Made by a program: the position numbers and the translations under genes. From the NCBI GenBank assembly GCA_015061885.1, contig SUVS01000025.1:1-40804 (forward strand): a DNA stretch of 40,804 bases, read 5' to 3'. The stretch's first letter is position 1; each line of letters opens with the position of its first letter. This DNA comes from Lentisphaerota bacterium. Lineage in GTDB: Bacteria > Verrucomicrobiota > Lentisphaeria > Victivallales > Victivallaceae. The notes beneath the pieces are model-generated. The model was given only the letters and a program-made list of their open reading frames with translations. It was not told the origin of the DNA and searched no databases. Below, one piece after another: positions 13,301-16,496 of this stretch.

Positions 13301-15286
13301 ATCTTCAGCAAAAGAAAAACAGTTCAGCATACCACCGGCAGAGAGGGTTAACGCCGTAGCACTGCCGCCGCTGTGGATGTACATAGCGCCCCTGTTGACG
13401 GTAGTACTGTTCGCCACACCGCCACTGGAGATTCGCATGGTTCCGTCGGAATTTACAGTAGTACTGTTCGCCACGCCCCCCTTGCTTACCAAAACAGTAC
13501 CGGAGTTTATTACGGTACTGTTTGCCGTTCCGTAATTAGAGACATACATATAACCACCGGCATCAAGTGTAATATTATTTGCTGTACCGGCACTGGCAAT
13601 GTGTATTTGCATTTGTCCAATGCATGTACAATCTGATATTTGGGAATTGTTTACTTCAAATGCATATCCGTCATAAGTACCTTTGACGCATGTATCTTTG
13701 GCAACGGTAACAGCTATTACCGCTCCTGATGAAGCTGTGAAATTTGTAACTGAGGTTCCACGGGTAATATACATAGAACCGCCCGAACTTACGGTAACAT
13801 TATCTACCGTACCACCGCTGCCCACACGCACATTGCCACCGGAGTTGACCGCAATACTGTTGACTGTGCCGCCATTGGAAACAGCTAACCAACCACTGGC
13901 ATTAACCGCTGTCCGGGTTGCCGTTCCTCCATTGGAGATAATCATATTGTTGCCGCTTTGTACTGTGTAGTCCGATATTTGAGCATCTTTCGTTTCAAAA
14001 GCAGAACCATTGTAACTGCCTTGAATATAGGTATCGGATGCAACCGTTATACCCAAATATGCTCCTTCGTAAGCCACAATATTTGCCGCTGAACCGCCGA
14101 TTGCAATATACATGGAACCGCTGGTATTGACAACAGTATCGCTTGCCATGCCGCCGCTGGAAACTTGCAAATAGCAGTTTGTATTAACTGTATAACCGGA
14201 GATATAAGCATCTTTTACTTCAAACGCAGAGCCGTTGTAATTGCCCTGAACAAAGGTGCCCGGAGCAACTGCCATTAGCAAGCGGGCTCCGGAAGAAACC
14301 GTAATATCGGTCGCCGTTCCACCGCTGTAAATAGCCAGTCCTCCCCTGTTTATGGAGGCACTGTTGATAATACCGCCATCGTAGATTTCAAAAAGTCCCA
14401 GTGAAATAGTAATATTACTGGCAACAGTATTGGAATGAACTGTTACTGAATTGTAAGATTGCAATACCATTCCTTCAATAGTATTTGACCCAAAAGTTAC
14501 ATTTGCACCTTCTACAACACTTACATATCCGCCATTCTCGATAATATTGGTTGCGGTACCACCACTGGAAACTACTATAAAACCGTAAGATTCCACGACT
14601 GCATTGTCTGCGGTACCACCCTTATAAACAATCAATCTGCCGCCGCCGGATACAGTAGTATCACTCGCGACTCCACCCTTGGAAATATATAAAAATCCCC
14701 AATCGTTGACTGTAGTACTGTTTGCTATGCCGCCGCTGGCTACGGTTATGCTGTCGCCGGAACTTATTATTAAGCCGGTGCTGGTGGTTCCTGATGATAT
14801 TATTGTTTTGGCGGCGTAGGCGTTTATGCCTTCGCCTCCGTGGGTCAGGGTGCCGGTCAGGTGGTCGGTTTCGTGGCTTATTACGGCTATTATTTCTTCG
14901 TTGCTGTTGGTGGAATTCAGCATTACGAAGGCTTTGTCGGTCTTGATTTCGTTGTTTTCGTCGAGGGTTTCGGCTAATCCGGCAAAACTGCCGTAGGGCT
15001 TAAAGGCTTCCGTCTTGCCGACATAGATGGTGGAATATTCGGCTTCGGCAGGGATTTCGGTTACAAAGATCACATTTTCACTGGCGTATTTTGCGTTCAA
15101 TTCGGCTAAAATGTTTTGTATGCGTTCTTCCGACAGCTCCGAATGTTGGACTTCCACATTTTCAACCGTCAGAATCTCCCCGTTATAAGAAGTCAATTCG
15201 CCATCAAAATCCAAGTAAACATACTGCACCGCCGCAATCTGCGGAACAAACTGCAATCCACCATCTGCAATTTTATGCTGTTCCAT
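1..15286 (-). CDS. Giant AIDA-repeat / clostripain (C11) / Ig-like protein, C-terminus outside window
   Basis: The reading frame is open from an ATG at 15286 down to base 1, giving at least 5,095 residues; no stop occurs in this frame, and translations sampled along the length stay in register. The ATG has an AAAGGGG ribosome binding site seven bases upstream. Domain order, by residue: about 1-155 metzincin-like domain; about 160-3,420 AIDA-type repeats; about 3,430-3,925 four PPC domains; about 3,930-4,300 C11 peptidase; about 4,455-4,570 a PPC-like domain; about 4,575 onward Ig-like repeats. The N-terminus (MEQHKIADGG) is polar and lacks a signal peptide, which is odd for a protein of this type; export may depend on the unseen C-terminus. 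A large surface or secreted adhesin with built-in proteolysis is inferred. The domain families are clear; the role is not. Confidence 0.93.
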   Translation of the reverse strand, partial: MEQHKIADGGLQFVPQIAAVQYVYLDFDGELTSYNGEILTVENVEVQHSELSEERIQNILAELNAKYASENVIFVTEIPAEAEYSTIYVGKTEAFKPYGSFAGLAETLDENNEIKTDKAFVMLNSTNSNEEIIAVISHETDHLTGTLTHGGEGINAYAAKTIISSGTTSTGLIISSGDSITVASGGIANSTTVNDWGFLYISKGGVASDTTVSGGGRLIVYKGGTADNAVVESYGFIVVSSGGTATNIIENGGYVSVVEGANVTFGSNTIEGMVLQSYNSVTVHSNTVASNITISLGLFEIYDGGIINSASINRGGLAIYSGGTATDITVSSGARLLMAVAPGTFVQGNYNGSAFEVKDAYISGYTVNTNCYLQVSSGGMASDTVVNTSGSMYIAIGGSAANIVAYEGAYLGITVASDTYIQGSYNGSAFETKDAQISDYTVQSGNNMIISNGGTATRTAVNASGWLAVSNGGTVNSIAVNSGGNVRVGSGGTVDNVTVSSGGSMYITRGTSVTNFTASSGAVIAVTVAKDTCVKGTYDGYAFEVNNSQISDCTCIGQMQIHIASAGTANNITLDAGGYMYVSNYGTANSTVINSGTVLVSKGGVANSTTVNSDGTMRISSGGVANSTTVNRGAMYIHSGGSATALTLSAGGMLNCFSFAEDKYWSNITNGSASVADNVYILDNTMNISSGGVADNTTVNGWMYLSNGGVANSTTVDNGGYMYISSGGVADSTTVNSGGDMYILGDGTANSTTVNSSGYIYIYGVHCGSLAIESGASVSVLDGGVIDFTVAGRTADDEYLINDLALITGAPTYTITVDYYQAAGTYKLAQGADAFEGTITIGDGTTDFGSITVNGDAFSYNNATYTLTQTNGDLLLDIEIKAADPAVFIYSSGTLVSSGSVIDNAIIVSGGNDIMHISSGGVANSTTVNSSGYIHISNGGVANDTTINSRGNMYISNGGVANSTTVNSGGWMTIRSGGTATNIIAADSAFLRIVVAPDTYVQGTYAGSAFEMKDAYISGYTLNRNCDMDISSGGVADSTTVNSGGWMVIDSGVANSTTVNSGGSLSIHSGGTATNIVAEDGARVNIPVASNTYIQGTYNGSAFEMKDAYISGYTVNSGGKMRISSGGVADSTTLNHGSMSISSGGVANYIDVNGIVDIYSGGVANNTITNSGWMHIFCGGVANSTTVNSGGSMDLSSGGTHRGSLSIAEGAVVEAYEGSIIDFTVAGRTVEDDYLINNLSLLGGTPTYTITVDATQADGTYKLAQGAESFAGTVTVGDGSTDYGTLTVNGGALSYNNVTYTLTQTDGDLLLDVAGEPAVFIYNEYGSLISSGVVIENVGFSSAGSAVVTDGGVLNSVSIANGKDSNKVDFDIYISSGGAVNNASLETGAVHVFDGGVLNSALLDNDPDGSEKGSAFISSGGVANDTSVTGYMYISSGGVANNTFVTGGNMVVSSGAVANVISMYSGDLSIDEGASATSVTIGGYGLVGIGGVVNDLTLNDGEVSIGSVGVVNNITLNDGLLSIGGTVSNTTISDEYGSMYINSNGVASNTTVNSGGSMIISSGGVADDTVVNGYMTLSSGASANNILQHSGTILVYSGANVSSLEVTGGWTTISGGSIHDAELASGGYLKVYSNGEVANLQISDSSFLHLYSGVASDTVVNSGGSMIISSGGVHRGTLTIADGAIVSASEGGIIDFTVAGRTIEDGYIINNMALISETPTYTITVDADQALGTYKLAQGAESFAGTVTVGDGSTDYGTLTINGGTLLYNDVNYSLTQSAGNLTLSIDRNEPVLIFSSGVVTAFTSRAVGEILGAGGNNSMTVVSGGIADHTMVNSGGSMHIHSGGVASATTINKAGSMAISGGGAASDTVVNSGGSMRLLARGLATDTTVGANGYMYVGAISAIASNVTVESRGTLNIQRGSAVNIVASSGARLMITVVANTYIQGSYNGSAFEMKDAYISGYTIHSGGQMRISSGGVAIDTVVGSRGMLMIGTVNGGGVASNTVINSGGSMRINSGGVHRGTLTADYGAVVSAWDGSIIDFTVAGRTAEDDYIISNLSVISGAPTYTITVDADQASGVYKLAQKAWNCPNITIGDGTTTYGQLTLNGSQLKYNGTVYMLTLDMEENLTLSVFGESGVLIFNNSTLTYAGDVANDVLLVSSGNNLMKVSDGGVAENTAIQAFTSMHIASGGVAENTTVKSNGVMYISQGGSANGITAEAGAKLVITAADDTYISGSYAGTAFEMNDGYIADFAVNSNVKMYVADGGNASGIAVNRGGYVQLSGGVAAGTVVNSRGTVEVVSGGVASDTVVNERGILYISSGGVHRGTLTIANGATVSAYDGSTIDFTAATGTADADYLINDLALLQGSATFTLTVTDNQASGVYKLAQGANGFEGSISIGNGTLEYGTITVNGSAFEYNNVTYTLTQTNGNLLLDVQNANDPDAVFIYSNGTLISSGTVIDNAVVSRVEVHVSNGGVVNNLAARTVSMYISSGGVVNDISVLGGSMHISSGGTVTHAIASQGMQIFVYEGGKISSMTYLSGGRMTLSNGGVAEATTLNSKAILYVRGGIADSTVINSGGIMSIVSGGVASNTVVSSGGSLSIVRGTHCGSLTIEEGAIVVTNGTGSYIDFTLIGRTAKDDYLINNMSLIDGSFSCTITVSADQALGTYKLAQGAENFTGSITITDGTTDYGEVNTLYANENQLEFNGVTYTLTNIDGNLQLDIFKPVVEYSVSGYVSTGAIVDNVIADYMYISSGGVANNTLLTSYGRMYISSGGVANNTLLTSCGSMYISSGGVVNSTTVASSSYLNISSGGVANDTVTDYGGKLYVNGGATLNNTVVNSYGSVFVSSGGVVNSTTVASSSYLNISSGGVANYTTVESMGIVRVIKGGSANFAEISVSGRMFVYSGGTARNITVNSRGYLYVSGSADHIAVNSGYMHVRLGGVARFTEITGKLGYVTVREDGVMSDTTINSGGRLFIAPAGTAVDNTVNASGIMNISQGGVASNTVVASMGRINIYNGGVHRGSLTIEDGAIISAGTGGVIDFTLAGRTAEDGYLINDISQITGTPVYTVTVSADQALGMYKLAQGAEDFSNTITIGDGTVEYGTISLSNVDLTYDDRRYHLNDVDGNLTLSVYHNAPVLIYQNNDLYHSGAEVTGETLDADYTMHIFDSGVANGTVLNADGNMYIYNGGTASNTIINDNGYISISKDGVANNTTVNSGASMHIASGGAASGIIAAEGARLNMLVASNTYIQGSYNGSAFEMQNARIADYTVNSGVTMHILHGGAASNTAVRTGGEMYISSGAVHRGSLSVESGAVVSAYKGSTIDFTIAERTAEDDYLINDLSLIAGTPNYTITVLNEQVPGVYKLAQGAENFAGTMTVGDGTINYGTVAVNGGTLDIGRYNYTLAVNANGDMHLTVGFNTRYGLGFDPDGYDNDTFDTALVLEGTVGSLDQLTIDSAEDVDCYKFTLDTAGRAGNAITIDFKVWKGNLDLYLYDSEGNLVKEAKTASDNETLSLHQLAKGDYYLKVAGFDGNTNEYTLKWELPTAVTLQDETECGNDKSHSYHLGKLKESVSLNAAITDASDEDWFKFNLEKGMTSADSISITYDSADADLELYIYGANGKDLIGRGVKTTDGGFTTSTINFANYKHGVYYVRVISSDGGTAEYTLNANIISTSIKRDKFEDNNSVNKATNLSTLSGAGTIENLSIHTGKDEDYFRFNMLEDGSVADYIAVNYEFLPGGDIDIDILDANGQRVGYAHSAEGPDRVSLDGLKAGEYYIRVYGYDGAVNNYTLEYNITNSSLISSDAYEGVEHANGGFIDIRQDQTISNLSISSAKRDDENTADTFKITLDYDAWKSSKIILADYRPDWKGLNYVLTDADGNEIVSGIGAEISLAGLKKGDYYLSVDTPQAGQYSEYSVTAQGVPDHQKADNANKWSIFIYLAGDNNLEAAYLKELMYMHQKRLPAGVEVYVLFDRAEKANPTEEDWNGTRVCKIVYNNGFSDYIEWMQLGDQDEWDTGNVATLEAFLDWGMEIGSADNYALIMKDHGTSLGFNSKDETDKSIMDITDIADLLKKSKYDDLSLVAFDQCLMGSDVVISAMEGVVDYVVASESVGYTPNLLMRYKELFRNLTSGMTTLELAQKIVNSMNVSSDHSMTLAAFDTSEAYLSTALNEFAQQTRYFTYEDWSVLCNSFKTAANYGDEICAFSDLISILEATLTSNSISDTLRNAVNKLIDDVNEKVIKSSLATPSTYGNGLAVFNPVLSDPLMNQYAYYYGSTLDYYSSGIGQTAWGTFLNNVGKLSGAVSDYLNNTGTLTFDDFNYCYEDDNKKVIIDIGAYSGNGLTFEGLYVAESARFGIEIFQTNENDTIRIIADDPYANISISLVQTNLTESGEEREVLLTGTDGVLSLGELDFLGMDSSDYEIVVNTDRATSYTMSFEADWTTGVDRFDFARTGSIDSVKGGNNILDKATVLAAGTYTGLMTSAGDADYYLLSTVFTDNLDVTVTGEGLIVQEFNAAGELIQSAESQNGKYILNVQNGNYLYIEGKADISSNQVNSYKLEISDISSAYIAPTPETIVAPPTITVNADTETLTKELVVTVTVAENVKSYYTSDITNNDSWSEFSNSITLSANGRYFFKAIDTQTGSESQHYTELNVENIDNVAPVLDVVFTDIDTTEWTTDTVELTATATDDNGAKIYYKKSTDDVFSEYTDTLTVEEYAEYIFYAEDSLGNKTEQLFITARIDKVAPILEITGNVTDWTNEDIVLTAQYRDDLSGIESISYFNGDAWIEGSSLTVTENGVYTFMVKDAAGNVTTQAVKVDKIDKDAPTLEISGNATDWTKSDVTLTAKASDGTVEYWNGTNWVIGNTVTATENGTYTFRVTDQAGNETQKSVVVDKIDKDILVLKISANPERWTNQDVTLVASSNKNGTFEFYNGTEWVTGNKLTVSENGTYTFRVTDRVGNVIEQSVTVDNIDKVAPTLEISGNPTEWTNQNVTLKAIVSDGTVMFNNGTIWLTGSEFTVSKNGTYKFRVTDRAGNETEKTVVVDKIDKVAPDVPVITSTKLGNTSNQPVELSVEAGNDTIEYSLDGEIWNT
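2400..3500 (-). other. Clostripain-like C11 cysteine peptidase domain inside the giant protein
   Basis: Residues about 3,930-4,300 carry the C11 signature. The opening strand WSIFIYLAGDNNLE starts at W3937 (D3946). The catalytic histidine is H4048 in KDHGTSLG and the catalytic cysteine is C4090 in FDQCLMGS, followed by VVASESVGYTP as in clostripain relatives. The His-Cys distance of 42 residues fits compact C11 enzymes. These peptidases cut after Arg or Lys and often process themselves; self-cleavage or cleavage of a partner surface protein is inferred. The domain sits mid-protein between PPC domains, an unusual place for an enzyme in an adhesin-like chain. Confidence 0.85.
3510..4995 (-). 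repeat. Four consecutive PPC (pre-peptidase C-terminal) domains
   Basis: Four beta-sandwich repeats of about 120 residues precede the peptidase domain. Each has the PPC layout: an acidic opening (for example DKFEDNNSVNKATNL), a DxDxYxF strand (EDVDCYKFTL, DEDWFKFNL, DEDYFRFNM), a DLDLYLYD-type strand, and a closing GDYYLKV or GEYYIRVYG strand. PPC domains usually flank secreted peptidases and are thought to help secretion or substrate contact. A fifth PPC-like unit follows the peptidase at about 1575-1920. Confidence 0.8.
5025..14800 (-). repeat. AIDA-type strand-loop-strand repeats with eight spacer modules
   Basis: In the minus-strand frame, units of about 19-22 residues recur on the pattern SSGGVANSTTVNSGGSM, probably around a hundred in all. 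This is the autotransporter-passenger strand-loop-strand type that builds a right-handed beta-helix. The array is cut by eight copies of a ~115-residue spacer with the landmarks HRGSL, IDFTVAGRT, DDYLI and YKLAQGAE. Their downstream parts lie near 12810, 11490, 10070, 9040, 8130, 7275, 6030 and 5180. A second short insert, GSYNGSAFEMKDAYISGY or a close variant, recurs near 14200, 14000, 12270, 11980, 9430, 8570 and 5510. Both inserts keep frame. Confidence 0.88.
6669..7026 (-). repeat. Exact 79-bp duplication and adjacent 57-bp tandem copy in the AIDA region
   Basis: Bases 6669-6747 and 6840-6918 are identical over 79 bp at an offset of 171 bp (57 codons). Immediately after, the unit starting at 6911 is repeated at 6968 (offset 57 bp, 19 codons) with about two mismatches. 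Both offsets are multiples of three, so the frame is kept. Other units differ much more at the DNA level, so these copies look recent. Confidence 0.85.
14820..15286 (-). other. N-terminal metzincin-like domain of the giant protein
   Basis: Residues 1 to about 155 form a compact domain: a YVYLDFDGE strand, a segment resembling secreted zinc peptidases (VIFVTE, then YSTIYVGKT), and HETDHLTGTLTH at residues 138-149. Classic metzincins have HExxHxxGxxH; here H138, E139, H142 and G145 fit, but the third histidine is H149, one residue late. The following GGEG resembles the glycine-rich stretch after the zinc site in related enzymes. Zinc binding is inferred. The domain could be an inactive or regulatory relic. 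Confidence 0.65.
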
Positions 15287-15321
15287 CGCCTTACCCCTTT
15301 ATGTGTCATAAAAAAAGTTTA

Positions 15322-15340
15322 TTCTTTATTTCATAAAGAA
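15322..15340. promoter_or_regulatory. 8-bp inverted repeat at the giant gene's transcription start
   Basis: TTCTTTAT (15322-15329) and ATAAAGAA (15333-15340) are perfect inverted copies around a 3-base loop. The repeat abuts the -10 box and covers the predicted start. It could be an operator, or a hairpin at the 5' end of the mRNA. Confidence 0.4.
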
Positions 15341-15367
15341 ATATAACATAAAACAAAGTATTTACAA
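15340..15367 (-). promoter_or_regulatory. Putative sigma70 promoter of the giant gene
   Basis: On the minus strand TTGTAA (15367-15362) is followed after 16 bp by TATATT (15345-15340). The predicted start near 15333 leaves a leader of about 47 nt before the ATG at 15286. Both boxes deviate little from consensus; no alternative of equal quality was seen. Confidence 0.5.
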
Positions 15368-15485
15368 GCAATTTGCAGATAATTATTTAAAAATAAAACA
15401 ACATCAGCCGAGTATCAGCGTTTTTTTTGCGGATTTATTGAGGAGTTTTGAAATTGCCTCTTATTGAGTTTTTTAAAGCAGAAAA

Positions 15486-15516
15486 GGCTGTTGCAATGTT
15501 TTTTTTTGCAACAGCC
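15486..15516 (-). terminator. Intrinsic terminator downstream of the minus-strand pseudopilin
   Basis: GGCTGTTGCAA (15486-15496) and TTGCAACAGCC (15506-15516) form an 11-bp perfect stem with a 9-base loop. On the minus strand it is followed by TTTTCTGCTTT. It lies 35 bases beyond the stop of the pseudopilin gene and separates it from the giant gene, so the latter needs its own promoter. The remaining gap (15287-15550) shows no gene. Confidence 0.7.
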
Positions 15517-15550
15517 CCCTGGCTTTTTTTTATTCAGGCTTTATCCCGGA

Positions 15551-16261
15551 TCAGGGCCCCATAGGAACATCGCCGGAGGTGGACAACTTGTGTTCGTCGC
15601 AGTAAATGACACCTTCGTAAAGGGTATCACATTCTTCGCCGGGTTTTGCCGGCAGGTTACCCACATGACCGCCCAGATACCCGATATTGATATTGGATAC
15701 ATGCGATACAGAATCCTTGACATCGTCGTGAGAATTTACCCGCATACACAAATCGGCAAGCAGTGCCAAGCCGGGTTCATCGCGTCCCACGATCAGACGG
15801 GCAGGGAGGTCGTAAGTGGAACTGCCTTTACCCGCCCAGTAGATGTAACTTAAAAAGCGGTTGTGATTATTATCGTCCGTTATCCGGAAATGGGTGGAAT
15901 CGCTGGGGCATTTGTAGTATTTTTCGTAGAAATTTTCTGCCTCTTTTGCATCTCCTGACCAGGTTCCGCCAAAGTAACCGAACTCAAGGATCGCATCAAA
16001 GGGGCTGTACGCACAGTCCGTCCAGAATGTATAGTTGAGAACGGGAACATTCCCCCGGCTGTCAAGCAGCGGCGGAATGTAATCTCTGGAATCGTTGGCG
16101 TAAAGCAAAATAGCCATGATTATCTGTTTTTGCTGTGCTGTACAGCGGCTTGCTCTTGCCCGTTCGCGGGCCGCAGAAAGTGCCGGCAACAGCATGGCTG
16201 CCAAAATTGAAATAATGGCAATAACCACCAGCAGTTCAATCAATGTAAAGCGTTTTTTCAT
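15551..16261 (-). CDS. Prepilin-type (pseudopilin) protein, H-X9-DG family variant
   Basis: This 236-residue protein starts [16 protein letters not shown], a type IV prepilin leader (F+1, E+5) running into one hydrophobic helix ending [13 protein letters not shown]. The rest is predicted outside the membrane. The ATG at 16261 is chosen over an in-frame TTG two codons upstream because AAAGGA lies nine bases before it. Near the C-terminus is H187-X9-GG, where the usual H-X9-DG signature of these Planctomycetes/Verrucomicrobia/Lentisphaerae proteins has lost its Asp. The residue before F+1 is Arg rather than the Gly that prepilin peptidase normally requires. It is transcribed away from the kinase and shares its upstream region. 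Such proteins are thought to belong to type II secretion or pilus-like machines; the exact role is unknown. Confidence 0.9.
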   Translation of the reverse strand: MKKRFTLIELLVVIAIISILAAMLLPALSAARERARASRCTAQQKQIIMAILLYANDSRDYIPPLLDSRGNVPVLNYTFWTDCAYSPFDAILEFGYFGGTWSGDAKEAENFYEKYYKCPSDSTHFRITDDNNHNRFLSYIYWAGKGSSTYDLPARLIVGRDEPGLALLADLCMRVNSHDDVKDSVSHVSNINIGYLGGHVGNLPAKPGEECDTLYEGVIYCDEHKLSTSGDVPMGP

Positions 16262-16320
16262 ACTCAATGATCCTTTATCATGCGTTCAAACGGAATATAT
16301 TCAAGTTCCCTCATTGATTT

Positions 16321-16348
16321 AAAATAGCACCAAACTGTGATTTTTCAA
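16321..16348 (-). promoter_or_regulatory. Putative promoter of the minus-strand pseudopilin
   Basis: On the minus strand TTGAAA (16348-16343), 16 bp, then TATTTT (16326-16321). A small inverted repeat, TGATTT/AAATCA at 16338-16352, covers the -35 box and may be an operator. Confidence 0.4.
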
Positions 16349-16399
16349 ATCAAAAAAAACAATTGTCAACAAAAAGCGGCAAAAAAGTACCGGGGCATC

Positions 16400-16427
16400 T
16401 TGACATTTACATTTGAAGAGTTATATT
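16400..16427 (+). promoter_or_regulatory. Near-consensus sigma70 promoter of the kinase gene
   Basis: TTGACA (16400-16405), 16 bp, TATATT (16422-16427). The predicted start near 16434 excludes a TTG at 16413 as start codon, because it lies between the -35 and -10 boxes, and supports the ATG at 16497. Confidence 0.7.
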
Positions 16428-16496
16428 TCTGTGATTTACGCGTTATTTTTACTTAATGCTCTGGAGGATTTGCTCCAGCAGATAAAGGTTCGGGGA

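Noticed and set aside
5025-14800. Regular ~60-bp repetition suggesting a CRISPR array or satellite DNA
   Set aside because: Units vary in sequence and length, always in multiples of three, and translate into AIDA-type repeats. There are no identical repeats with unrelated spacers and no cas genes.
16413-16496. TTG start giving the kinase 28 extra residues
   Set aside because: The TTG lies between the -35 and -10 boxes of the likely promoter; the ATG at 16497 has a ribosome binding site.
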